Source of the DNA: Holacanthus passer
Taxonomy: Eukaryota; Chordata; Actinopteri; Pomacanthidae
Length of the DNA stretch: 64,000 bases
Direction: 5' to 3'
Assembly (NCBI GenBank): GCA_025331565.1
Contig: JAFREQ010000068.1
Span: 682,001 to 746,000 of the forward strand
In this document: positions 12,382-25,011 of the stretch, one piece after another
Position numbering within the stretch: the first letter of the stretch is position 1
Layout of the letters: every line of letters starts with the position of its first letter
Program-made: the position numbers and the translations under genes
Notes under the pieces: model-generated
What the model saw: the letters and a program-made list of their open reading frames with translations, nothing else
Databases searched by the model: none
Told to the model about the DNA's origin: nothing

Positions 12382-15015
12382 CCTCATGTTAATTATTCCT
12401 CGTAAAAAAGCAGCTGAAGGCCTCATATATCCAAAGGAATCTACTTAACCACATGCTTAACCAACACTGATATATACATACAGCTCCAGTACATGGAAAC
12501 ACAACTCCAGCTCTCACAGCCAAATGGTCCCCCTCACAGAAGGGCCTGGTGGGATTGATTTCATTTCAGCCACAATGGGTAACTTAAATCTTGATGAAGA
12601 TGACTGAAGCCGGCAGAGGATATACATTGGGATACCGTTACTCCCCCGGCCTGTCCAGCGCGCCTCTGAAACGACTGCAGCAAATAATAGCCCATTTGTT
12701 TAGCCATTCTCCAAACACGGCACTGGACCTCGTTGAAGGGACCATAAAAAAAAAAAAAGGAGCACAAACCTGCTTTTTATCACAGGAAAAAGAAAAAGGA
12801 GACACGCTGTAGCTCCTTTCGCGACATTACCGTACCCCCTCCTCCTCCAACTCCCATTTCAAATCCCCCCCAAAACTTACACCTTATCCACTTGTAAGCA
12901 GCTCTTAATGTGGTGTTCCCCAGAGCAGAGAGCCGGGCTCAGGGAGCTTCAGCAGGGGATATTTGGAACATACAAAGAGGGTATTATTTGTTGCACCCCC
13001 TCCAGTTGCCCCCCTACCAGTTTCTATTCTGTATGTGGGTCTGACTGTATCCTCATGGTGGCGAATGATGACTCCTTGCTGCTCTGTGGTTTTTACACAG
13101 ACTAGAGAAAGACCAACAGGCTGTCGAATGTCCTTTCAGGTGGTACATATATTTTCTATTAATCAGTCAGTTAAAGTAATATGTGGATTTAATAAAGATT
13201 CGTGGTAAAGATTTGTTTCAAAGAGGAATTGAGTGACTGAAGTATTTTGTTACTCAAAAATTGGACACAAATTCCATAAACCCTCCGTGTCTTTGCTCTG
13301 GTTTTTGCTTGTGTTTTTAGGTGAAGGCATGTTGTTTCAGGTACCAGTGAAACATGAAATACAACCCAGGAGGACCAGTTTGAGAAGTAGATCCATGAGT
13401 TTGACGGCTTATCAGATCTGAAAACACTCTAAGGTGGTTTAAAACACTCTGAGACAGGACAGCAACTCTGGACAGTTATTACAGCTGTGATTGTTCAATT
13501 TTTGGTCATGAGGCAAACAGTAGAAATCCAGTTACGTCATCTTCTAAGAACTGTGTGTTTGTGAGATATTGGTTGTGTTGTTTCATGCACTTCATACATA
13601 AGTAACCATATAACTGGATATATATCTCTAAACTAATCAGCTGCAAGCTAACACACCAGACAACACATCTGTCAGAAGGTAGAATTAGTATGATGCGAAA
13701 TTGATCTACTTTATATTTTTATCTTTACAGTGATCGACAGTGTTCAGGTTAACGGAGCATCTCATCCAATGACAATGTGTTAGGGTTAGAATATGAGGCT
13801 GGAGCATAAAGACACGGCTGTTTCCTGTGTCTGATGTAAAAATATGTTATTTTTACTGGAAGTAACCTGAGTTTACGAACACTAACACCTGATCTTTTCC
13901 AGGTAGATGCAGCATTAAATTCTTGCAGTATGAACAGAGCAGTAAGTGATTGATTGGCTGGTGGCCACAGTGTGTTAGAGACAACTCTGCACTTATTGGA
14001 CTCATTAAGGACGAACAGCCTTAATAAAATCTATCATCATGGTTTTATGTTATCATATTTATGCTCATCGATTAGTAACATTGCCCAGCATCATTTAATA
14101 TAACCACTCCTGTAAAGAAGAGTCTTTGTCATTGGACGAAGATAGGAAAAAAAGAAAGAGGACAAAAGAAATACAAAAAGAAGAAAGACAGACACGGTGA
14201 GATGTAAAAAGAGGAAAATACAGTATATACTAGCTCTCCAGCCGTATTGCAGGAGGGGGGTTAGGAGCAGCATTTATGAGAATAAACGAGATTTCCTGAA
14301 CTGAGAGCATTCCAAGGGCGCCGGTGGTCTCGGCTTGCCAAGAGGCAAGACGACACATGCTGGAGATGTCTGCCAGGTAGCAGAGCACAAAGAGCCCTCA
14401 TTTCCTCCCTGTCCCTCCCTCCCTCCTCCCTCCCCACCACCCTCACCCCGCCAACACACACCTCCCTCCACCATCCTCCTGTCTTTCTCTCTCCAGCTCA
14501 CCAAAACAGAGGAGTAGCTGACGGAAACGCCGTGTCTTTTGATTTATAAATGGCAGGTTTGATATCTTCTGGTCGCCTCGACTTAGAGAAAGCTTCAGTT
14601 AAGAAATGCAAAAAGAGTAAAACACATGCACGATCACCAGCTACAGTAACACCAAGACACAAGTAGCTTCTTGCTATATCTTCTCTTACTTCTATTATCT
14701 AAAGCTGCTTATGTGCATTAAATGTAAGTCTGACTGCTTCTCTACTGCCCAGTAGGATTTCCTATAATTTTGTAAAAACTCTTTTTTATTTAACTTCTAA
14801 AAGTGAACTTGCTGTTGCACTTTCTTCCACTGAGTTGAATCTGTTTGTGGCTCGATAAGCAGAGTTAGTCTGGTCTTGCAGGTTTGCTCTGTGTTTGGTC
14901 GGATTGGAGGCTTTTTGTGGTGGTATTCTTGGATGCACACATGTGTAAGCTGATACTAATACAGCCCTTGAAGTTTGATACTTGCCTGGGGATCGTGCTC
15001 CCCCAATGCTCACAA

Positions 15016-15040
15016 ACACACACACACACACACACACACA
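15016..15040. repeat. CA microsatellite
   Basis: About 12 AC units; a second short tract follows at 15102-15117. Confidence 0.88.
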
Positions 15041-15927
15041 TGCACACAGCTTCCCAGAGCTCATCCATCCCTAGGTGGTATCCCATTACTTGCTCGCAAA
15101 GACACACACACACACACTTTTTGTTTTCTTTTGCCACTGTAGCTTCACTAAGCCACAAGCCAAAACTCTCACTCTGCCTTCTCATTACTGCATCTGAGAA
15201 ACACAACCAAGGGACAGGAAATGCTTTGAATACTCTCAAAACAGGATGGCGAGAGAACAGTGTTTAAGCAAAAAGAATAATACCAAAACTACAGCTAGTG
15301 GTTAAAATTGAGAGCAGCATTAAAGCAGAGAGACACGAGCTACAGTGTGGATAATATTGACAGCTCAGCTCCAGCAGGACAGCCTGTACTGTGGCAGCGG
15401 GGCCCTATTCAGAACTGTGCAGTCAGGAAAAAACAGTGAATAAGCTCTAATCCTTTAAGACAGCACCAATAGAGATTCCATCATGCTTGGCTCGTCACGA
15501 GAGGAGAGCAAAGCTTGGGAGATGATAACGTCAGTCCAACACAAAATAAAATATGGCCTGTTTTGACTGGCTGGCTTATAGCCGCTCTTTTAGCTAAGGG
15601 TTGTTTCCTGTCGAGTGGAGGCACGGCTCAGGTGGAGGTTTGTGCCAAAGAAAAGGCAAAACAAAAGGCATTCAGGGAGCAAAACTCCGAGGATCCTCCG
15701 ATGCCCTCTTGTGAGGCCGAATAACAAAGGCTGAAATGTTGTGAGTGTTGTTGGCAGGCTTTCTGCACTTAAGTCATAATGTATAGTGTCTATGGAGGGA
15801 GGAATTAAGAGGTATTCATGTGAGCAAACACACACAAACAAGAGAATAACATACATTAGATGCACAAATTTTATGCTTGATTTAAGCTACTTTACTTTGA
15901 AGTTACATATGGCCACTAGTGCTTATA

Positions 15928-16042
15928 TGATTGGTCAAATAATCAATTAGTCATAAATAATCAACGTTGCTTGACCAAGGTCAGGAACAAACTCAAATTC
16001 ATTCATTGTTTAAGGTTAAAATGCCAAACATTCGTCGGTCAA
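15928..16042 (+). repeat. Short fragment, TAATCGATTAATCG family
   Basis: tcaaataatcaattagtcat, aaataatcaacgttgcttga and taaaatgccaaacattcgtc resemble the head of the same repeat family. Short and decayed. Confidence 0.45.
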
Positions 16043-17474
16043 GCGATCATTTTGAGCAGGACTGATATAACAGAGGATATAAAGCCATAAACAAATACAC
16101 ACACACAAACACAGAGGCACTGATGTGAGCTCTGAATTCAAGAGAGAGGGGGGGAAAAAAAAAAATCAAAGCTACACTTAGCTAATGCCTGAATATTTAT
16201 AAAGTGGCCCACTAATTACAGTCTGGTGGAATTCGCCTGTGATTACAATTAGCAACGTCCAGACCGGCTCGGAAAACACTGGCAGATGTTCAGGCTGCTC
16301 AAACCGGCCTGATGTCGGATATTTACTCTGTGCGACTCCTGCTGAAGCCCGGCAGGCCGCAGAAGGACTTTATGAATTAATGCACCTTTATGAACATGAA
16401 GCTGCTTGTTGGGAAGAAGACGCAGAGCCAGACACACTGCAGTCATGTGAGTGAAATTACAAAACAGCAGGAGAGATTGAGTTAACAGATATAAATGGTG
16501 AATTCTGAAGTCTGAGAAAACAAATGTGACTTACAATTATAAATAGTGCGACCATGAAACAGTCACATGTTGCACAATTACAAACGCGAGCTTGTGTTAC
16601 TGGAAGTATGTGTTAGGACACAACACCACAAGACCATGAAGGCTCATAAAATATCTCACAAGGAATCATGTTTCAGTGTCATACATCATACTGCAGAGCC
16701 ACATTTCAGCGAAGGACAAAAAATGGTCCGAACGACCAGATTACTGCTAAATTTAAGGAGACAACATAAAAACCTGGAGCTGCAACACAAGAATTATAAT
16801 CCAATACTACAGAATATTAAATAATACAAGTCAGTTCTTTGAGACATAAGTCAGCTTTCAGTCTGTTTTTATGCAGTAAAAATATATTTTATGTGACATG
16901 TTTCCTGTTGTTGCCAGTCACAAAAAAAGATTTGACATTTAGTCATAACTTTTATGTAAGAAAACAGACCTTATATCACTGTGAGTGCAAACTTTGTCCT
17001 CAGTGGGAACTAAACCTCTAGCGGCAGAGGTTTCTTACTTTATCCACTGAGCAACATACGAACAGGTTTGAACCATTTCTTCTAAGAATTTGTGTTTATT
17101 CTGTCAGTATTGAACATAATTGTCAAAATAACTGACCCATGTCAAGTTTGGCACCATCTCCTGTTCAGAAGCCTCACTGCAGTACAGGGGGCTGATTTTC
17201 AGAGGGAGGAGCCTCGAACATGAAGAGGGGAGAGAATCTAATAAAGAACATGAGTGGATAGAAAAGACTGTGAACCAGTGGTAATGGAGTTACATTAGTG
17301 GAAGACAACAAAACAACCAAAAACACAATGATAAATAAAAGCTGTGGGATGATTTGTACTCATAAATCATAAAATGATCTTTTTCTCATCATTACATCCA
17401 TGTTGAAACAGAAAGACCATCAAAGAAATGGCTTGATTTTTCTGTCCTTCATCATTTGTTCATCATCATCATTG

Positions 17475-17520
17475 TAAATTTCCCCACTATGGGATGAATA
17501 AAGGTATATCTTATCTTATT
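17475..17520 (+). mobile_element. LINE-like 3' tail
   Basis: gtaaatttccccactatggg followed by atgaataaaggtatatctta and a short TATCT repeat is the usual 3' end of several fish non-LTR elements. Only the tail is recognisable. Confidence 0.5.
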
Positions 17521-20061
17521 TCCAGTCAGACATAAACTTTATTTAAACTCAATCTATGCAGCAACTTTCACCCGACCCCATTTCACATTCAGTTTTACAC
17601 TCAATTTTGTAATTCGAACATCATATAATTAGAGCGAAGCAAACTTTAGTGATTTATGGCAAACATCTGCCAGGCACTATTCTCAGGAAGGAAAGTCTTA
17701 CAACCTTTTATTTGTTGTCATTATTCCAGCGTAGGAACACACCTGAGGAGCTGTTGGGTGACTCAAACAGCATTCTGGCACAAATTCACCCACAACACAG
17801 TAAGTGAAAACTGGGAAAGTGGAAATTTGTAAGTGGTTGTGCAACCGTGCATGTTGTGATGTGCCGGTACTGTTATAGTTTATATTTATGTTTATGAAAT
17901 ATAAGTATTGAAAGGTCTTCATCAGTAGGTGAGAAGGATGTTTCCTAAGAATCCCCATAATCCATTCAGTTAACTGGCTTCCTAAGATAAACATTACCAA
18001 TAAAATGAAGGTTGAAAACAAAGAATGTTGCTGAGGTAAAAAACTATCAAACAATGACAATAAAGTAAAACTGTGCTGTAATGATCAGTAGATTAATCAG
18101 TTAAGTAGCTATTTTGAAGTGGAAAGTTCCTCAACCAAATTTCAGGAGCTTTCAGATATGATGCCGTTCATTCACTTTCAATGCACAACTCCATCACCAA
18201 TGAGTAAGATGTAAAATGCAGTCGAAAGCTCCAGAAAATGAGCCAGTAAGTGAACTTTAAACAACTTTAAACACCTGTTGATATTTTAAGGTCGCAAGCC
18301 TCCACATCTCTTATGTTCTTTCCTTGTTGAGAATGCATATCGACTGTTGTGATATCACAACTGTCAAAGTAAAAGAAAAAAAAAACAAATCTAGAGAAAG
18401 CTCTGGAGTCTCTTCCACTGACAGCTGTGACATGCAGCCGGGTTAATTGTTCCTGTAGAGTATCAGGATAGACCTACTGTCCCTTCAGCTCTAATTCTAT
18501 TGCCTCTGTTTTGTTTTCGCCCCTTGATCTGATAAGAGCCCAGTTGGGAACTTCTGGTCCCAAACAAAGACCCATCTGCTAGTAATCTTCTCCACTGTAA
18601 GTCCTCCTGCTCCTGAGTGTGTGTACAATCACCTACATGGGCAGCTGCTCCACAAACACACTGACATGGTTCTTCCTACTGAACAGCCTGGATAAATATT
18701 CCTGGTGGCGCTAATCAATCACCGCAGCCTGGTCTCAGGGGGTCAGAGGTGGGTTCGGGTGATTGGCGCAATACAAAAGAAAGAGGAAGTGTAAGAAGTT
18801 TTTTTTAAGGTGGAGGAGGGTCAGAGCAGGAGGTGTGTGTGGGGGGAGGAGTGGACTCTCCTACTCACATTGACCTCTTGTTACACTTGTTACACCACTT
18901 CATGAAATTAGATAAACAGGTGATGCTTCAGCAGCTAAAGTTTGGCACAAGAACAGATTTTTCTGGTTAGTCTGCAGTTGTGAATCACTTGTATTACATG
19001 TATCTCTGTTGTGACATAAAGGCGAGAGGAAGCAGCAGGACTTTGTGTGCTCGTGTGAAAACTATCTATTTGTTATCTTTTGTCATCCATTTGTTAGGAT
19101 GTGATTCAGATGCATTAGTCACATTATGTGCGTATGTTGTTACATACCTTGTTTGTCACTGATGTAACACAAAGGCCTGAGGAAGTTGGAGGACTTAGTG
19201 CGAAAGGACAGGATGTCTTATCTATAAAAGTTAAGCTCAATTATTGCAGCCTTGGGCCATTTTAGTTTGTTTTTAAAGAAAGTACTGCAGGGTCGAAATC
19301 AGAGAAAAGAAGCATTTGTTTTATGGAAAAAATACAAAGAAACTAACAGCTATGAACAAGAAGTAATTAAAGTGCTCCAAAACATGGACAATGTAAAAAT
19401 GAACATCGGAAAATAAGGAATAGGAAAAGGATCACTGATATGATCGCGGGTTCCCAAAAGACCACAAACTGAATACAAACGGAACAAAGTTGATATGTCT
19501 GCTGATAAACAACAAGAAACCGTAGTAGAGAAAAGATATGTCTTAGGTAGTTTAGAAACAGTGACCATTAAATAATTTGTCCATCAGAGACAGAAGTGTA
19601 CTGGTCAGGCTACATTATTCATTACAAGATGTTAGGAGGAAATCCACACTGTCACACTGGCTTCGGTTGAAAGACGGACACCAGGCCTTTCAAACTAAAG
19701 TAAACGCCACTTTCTCCCCTCTCTTCCTCTCTCCATCCCTCCCACTCTGTCCGTCAAACAGCTGAGGCCCCCAGGAGCCTCCTCTGCTGCACCGAGACTC
19801 CACAATGACTTCATTGACACCAGAGCGTCCCATTAATCTTCATTTGTCCCATCATATCCTGCCATTGGTATGGAAATGCCCGCCCATCTCCGGTGTGAGC
19901 TGCCAGTCAGCGTCGGTGGTGGCAAAGGGGCGGTAAAGATGGGCAGGGTGCTAAAACCGTCAGGGGCGAACATGTGTGGGGGGGGTCTATCGGTCCATTT
20001 GGCAGCTTCCTTTCCAATGTATGTCATAGGTTCCTCATTCAAATGACTTGAACCTTACTAA

Positions 20062-20079
20062 ACACACACACACACACAC
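20062..20079. repeat. Short CA microsatellite
   Basis: Nine AC units, 200 bp before the long tract at 20286. Confidence 0.85.
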
Positions 20080-20284
20080 TCACGCTCACGCTCGGTGGGG
20101 GGCGCGGGAGGGAGGAGGTAATCTGATTTCTCAGCTGCCCGGGAGACCACTTCCTGAGAGGGAGGCCAGCTTGTGGAAGGACGCCTGGGGTTTCCCATCT
20201 GTCCACCCAGGGGCTCGACCCCCCGCCTACTGTTGTAAGAGTTTCTTTTTGCTTTGTGTCTTTATGCATCTTTTTCCCCTCTCA

Positions 20285-20285
<1 letters not shown>

Positions 20286-20343
<58 letters not shown>
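20286..20343. repeat. Long CA microsatellite
   Basis: 29 AC units without interruption, the longest CA tract in the window. Confidence 0.93.
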
Positions 20344-20346
<3 letters not shown>

Positions 20347-22237
20347 CGGGCTCTTTCGTAGCCGCCACACCGCTAATGGAGTTTGAAAAGAGATGGCAAC
20401 CAGTTGCAGAGGTGGAGGAAGTCGCTGTCATTCCCCCACCACAGCCATGGATAAATTCTCCACAAGTGGGCTCGAACTGGGGTGGGGGTGGAGTGTTTGG
20501 GGAGGGGGGTTATCCAAAATTTGTATGTGGGGGATTTCTCCAAGAAGTATCTCCAAGTGCTGATAGATTTGCACTGAGCAGTTACCAGCGTACATAAAAC
20601 AACTGCAGATGTGTCGACGCTTGAAGCTCTTTTCTTATGTACAAGAACAAAGTCGAAAAGGGATGAGGAAAATATGTAATGATTTTAATACAAAACATCA
20701 ATGTAAAGTTAAATATTGGAGCTGATCACTGTTCATCAATGGTTCAAAATAGTGAGTCTCATAAAGATTTTGCACGCACATGATTAACTGCATTACAGTT
20801 GGCTTCCTGCAGAAATCTGATGTCTCAAACGCCAAGTAAATTAAAAAACCTGTAAACTGCAAAAGTGAAATTTAGAGTCACTTTAACTTAAGAATAATCC
20901 TTAAGCTTCTGAAAGCTTTCTCAAGAACTGTATTTAAACACTTTGAGTTTGTCCAAAAGTTACACAGACGGTAATTTTCCCTAGAACAACTTTGTTCTTA
21001 CCAGAGTTTGTGTTTACAAAATCTTTTTTATAGAGGAGACGAGTAGAATGATTTTATGACTGGACAAAAATATCACAATGACTTGTTAATAAAATGACTT
21101 AAAAGCAATTGCTCCAAGTTTAGACGCTGTTAGCATTATTATCCTGTAACGATGGATATACTAGTTCATAATCAACACTTCCTGACAGCATCAGGGATTA
21201 TTTTTAAAGCAAGTTGAGGAGGAGAGCCAAAGACGGCAGCTTCAGCTTAAGAAGCACCGTGACATTCTCCTTTCCTGTGTCCTTTTTGACAAGGCACAGA
21301 CTCCGGCTTTGATCAGCACTCAGGAAATTTCATTAGGAAGGAGATGGGTGGATAAGAGACCAAAGAAAGCTTTTGTAGATGGGAAGAGGAAGAGAGGGAG
21401 ATAAAGTGGTAGAAAAATAGAAAATGGATGGAGGGTAGAGGAATAAAAAGACTGATAGTAGGATCTTCATTTTCTCAAATTGTCATGGACGGGAAGAAGA
21501 CAGAAGAGATAAATGTTTTCTCCCACCTGTAGCTTTAAACTGACTATCAGAGGTGAAATGGTTACTGTGCAAAGGTCATTCATCGGCTAGAGACTAATTA
21601 ATGCCAACAAAAAACTGAACCTGAAACTGAGATGTGAAGAGAACGAATAACAGGTGTAACATTAGGATTCGTCCTCTGGAGACCATGCATGTCTGTACTA
21701 AAGTTCATGGTAATACATCTCATAGCTGTTACGATATTTCTGTCTGGACCAAAGTGGAGGACCGACTGATCAACCGAGTCAGGCTTTGCAAACCCGAGTA
21801 TTTTGTGAATTGGGGACAAGATCCAAAATGAAAGCAGTTATCAGAATCCAACCCCAGTTTTGAGGCTGTGAAGACAGCAAGAGATGAAAACAAACTTACT
21901 CCACTCAAGCATGATCGACTCAACAGCCATATCTGTTTACCCATAAACCTTTAGTGTTTTAAGTTATTTCCTTTTCAGCCATGATGAAACACCATGTGAT
22001 CTCTTGGAACAGGACGGAACGTTATTTGGTGCCATTTCACCAAACAAACTAAACTACATGAGCCAAAGAAACTCTAGTTAGAGTAAACCACTCCAAACAT
22101 GTTTATAACCAATGCATCCAAAACCAAACACGGTGTAGAAGAGCTCGAGTGCATCTGATTCATCTGCACCAAAACAACGCAGTGACAGCATCCCAAGAGA
22201 GAGTCGAGGAAGACGGACTGGAGCGAGTGGCCTTTGA

Positions 22238-22391
22238 CCTTATCAATCATGTACAACAGAGGAGGGGAGGGAAAGGAGGAGACAAGAGAGACAAACACAC
22301 AACATCCCCTCAACCTTATCAATCACGGACCAAAGAGGAGGAAGGAGAGATAAAGACAGAAAGCCGGCGTCTGTTTACCTTATCGATCATG
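22238..22391. repeat. Three tandem echoes of the exon 15 donor sequence
   Basis: ccttatcaatcatg (22238-22251), ccttatcaatcac (22314-22326) and ccttatcgatcatg (22378-22391) lie 76 and 64 bp apart. The third is the real exon 15 end plus the donor G. The bases after the first two are also alike (caacagaggaggggagg and ccaaagaggaggaagg). Confidence 0.75.
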
Positions 22392-22505
22392 TCGGGCCGG
22401 TTGGTGGCGGCCAGCACAGTGACGTCCCGGAGCTGCTCGATGCCGTCCATCTCTGTCAGGAGCTGAGCCAGGACCCGGTCCCCGACGCCGCCGGAGCCCG
22501 AGGAG
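22379..22505 (-). CDS. afg2a: afg2a exon 15 (D2 sensor 1), last exon found
   Basis: 127-nt exon, acceptor caccctttcag, donor GATAAG|gtaaac. It completes a Ser codon and encodes SSGSGGVGDRVLAQLLTEMD and then GIEQLRDVTVLAATNRPDM, ending IDK. ATNRPD is the D2 sensor-1 motif. It is more GC- and CpG-rich than its surroundings. The expected continuation (ALMRPGRIDR with the D2 arginine fingers) is not found from 22378 to 1, so it lies beyond the left edge. Confidence 0.96.
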
Positions 22506-24268
22506 CTGAAAGGGTGGACGAGAACATAAGACAGATGAGCGGACGGGATCGAAAAAGAGAGGGAAACAGAGATGAGATTGATGTGTGGATGGAAGGATGG
22601 ATGATGGAGAGGGAAAGGGATGTGTGTAAATTAGGCAGAAACCAGGGGAAAAGGAAGTTATTGATGGTGTAAAGTGATGGATTACAGACAGATGATGGAT
22701 GGGTTGGTGGGAGGACCGTAAAGAAATGAAGTGAACAAGGGGGAAGAGAAGAAATATGTAGAAAAGACAAATCGAATAATGAAAGGAAAGAGAGAGAATT
22801 GAAATTAAATGTGTGATGGATGAATGAGTGCACGGATGATACAAATATGTAGCAGCTTGCAAGTTCCTGCTCTCAGGAGTCCAATACAACACAAGCTTCA
22901 AATGGCTAATATTTGCTGTATTACGTAGTGAGGAAAATCATCCAGTTCCTGAATACTTGCAGGGAACTTTCGACTAGTTTCACTGACATTGTGATGGCAG
23001 GTTCTTTCATTAGCGCAATTCTTCTTAATAAAAAAAAAGAAAAAGAAAAAGGCTTTGGCAGCAAAAGTGAGTCTTCCTGCCAATGACGTCCCACTGAACT
23101 GCAACTGAAAACAAGGCACCAGAAAAACACGTCATCCCTCTCGAATAAAGCAGCCTGCCTTTAGACAAAGTTAACAAATATGTCACCTTGTTTGGACTTG
23201 TAAATGCACTGCTGGAGTTCATCCCACCCAGGTTTCCATCCAAGTTCAGTGTGAGATATCGTGTGTGCAATATATAATATTTAAAGTTATAATTATTAAG
23301 GTCATCTTTTTTGATAACTGTCACATCATTTTGAATGCAACCTTCCTAAATGTTGCAGAACTGACGCTTCATTCAGCGGATCACTTGCTTCACAAGCTCA
23401 CAGGTAACTTCAGATTTATTGTCATGTTACTGGCACTGACATGTAAAGGTATGGCAGTATGTGTGATGTAGTACAAGGCAGCATCTGGTGGCTTTCACAC
23501 TCTGAATTTTGTATTTGGTCCAATGACTACAGATCAGACAGTTACAGCCCTGAAAGTCACTGAATGCATTTTTATTCTGACAATGCTGTCCTCCATCCTG
23601 TAATTGTCTGTGTCCCCTAAACTGTGTCCCCATGAACTTGATGTGATGCAGAAGACAGAAGCTGGTGCATTTCAAGTAATGCAGAGGACAACTCAAATTA
23701 TTGAGATGTCCTTCCTCAGTGTGACAGAGATTAGTGAAAGAATAAAAGATGAAATGCTTCCTTTGGGCTAAATAGAACAAAATGCAAAGAATCCACCACC
23801 TCCTGAAATGAGTGATGCAATTAATTTCCTAAAAATCTGGGCACTATGTTTGTTTAGCAAATGTCACTCAAACAGGGGTAATTAGTGCATTTGATGGGGC
23901 CTATTTTCAGCTGTGGATTAATACACACTTGATGCACAGGAGTATTTGGGGCGGCAGGACGGTGCAAGTGGGATTGAACCAATATAAACTACCAAGGGTG
24001 TGTTGATGGTAATGAAGGAACATGTCAGCCACTGCAACATTGTGGCTCATTGATGTGTTTTTAATAGTTTTCGGACAACAATGGAGGAATAAGACGTATC
24101 AGGCCTCGGCTACATCGTTAATACTTTAAGCAGGATTTGTTGACAGTGAGACAAATACAATGTAGAATATCGCCAGCTTTATCCTTTAAGAAAGTCATCA
24201 GTGTGTTAGTCACTGCATTACAAGGTGGTTATTTTCCATAACGCGGTGCAGACAGCCGCCCTTCTCAG

Positions 24269-24302
<34 letters not shown>

Positions 24303-24411
24303 CTCTGTTGACAGGGCCAGCGGAAGTGCCAGACGTCATTAGCAGAGACAAGGCTGCAGAGGAACACAAAGGAGCTCTGTCACTGAGATATGAAGGGAGG
24401 GAGAGCGAGAG

Positions 24412-24471
<60 letters not shown>

Positions 24472-24980
24472 AGGGAAAAGAGGACAGAGCGGTGAATTGG
24501 AGAGAAAAATATGGGAGAGAGGACGAATAAAGGTGGTGACAGAAAGTGGGGTAACAGAGGGAGAGGCAAAGGGAGAGAGGATGTCAGAAAAAGAAAAGGC
24601 AGAGGACAGAAAACTGGGAAAGGTGGGATGAAGGTGAAAGAAAAGAGAAGAGGGACAGAGAGCTAATGAAGGAGGGAAGGAAAGAAATGCAGAGGGAGAA
24701 CGAGCTTCAAACTTTATTGAGATATCTGACTCTCTTTTATTTATTGTTCTTCTCATAATGATCTTTTCTAACTTCTTTGTCAGGAATGTTTTCACTTTAT
24801 TTTCCCATCTGTCAATCTCTGCCTCTATCTAACATTCACTGTCTGTTTTTGTCTCCCCTCGTTTGCCTCCCTCCTTGTCTTCTTTCTGTCTTCTTCATTT
24901 CATTGCACCAGTTTGGACTCGTGGCAGGTAGGCTGACAGATTTACAGGTGCTTCTCATCTCCTGCCTCGAGAGGGGAAAA

Positions 24981-25011
<31 letters not shown>

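Larger units (their letters stand above)
1..22378 (-). other. afg2a intron 15, at least 22.4 kb, non-coding
   Basis: Everything left of exon 15 reads as intron. I searched both strands for the missing D2 end and saw no match; the open frames present are in simple or low-complexity sequence. It contains microsatellites, a 28-bp tandem duplication (1074), a CpG-rich block (476-575), several homeodomain or POU-site-bearing segments (6360-6440, 8380-8480, 16195-16265), and repeat copies at 12165-12381 and 15928-16042. In other vertebrates this end of SPATA5 faces SPRY1, so distal regulatory elements are plausible (inference). Confidence 0.7.

Noticed and set aside
16239..16454. 71-aa plus-strand frame starting MITISNVQTG
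   Set aside because: Composition is protein-like, but I recognise no family and see no splice sites or promoter. Chance open frame in a possible conserved non-coding stretch.
18990..19205. Apparent tandem copy of an acataaaggcgagaggaag-like segment (18990-19060 and 19140-19205)
   Set aside because: Similarity is limited to short words (ttacat, aaaggc, aggaag, aggact) with many gaps; not convincing without alignment.
22380..22901. 173-aa minus-strand open frame overlapping exon 15
   Set aside because: It is in a different frame from the conserved exon and is mostly His/Ser/Pro/Phe-rich simple sequence from GGAT-type repeats.
24265..24795. 176-aa minus-strand frame with long SLSL run
   Set aside because: Direct translation of the GA microsatellite.
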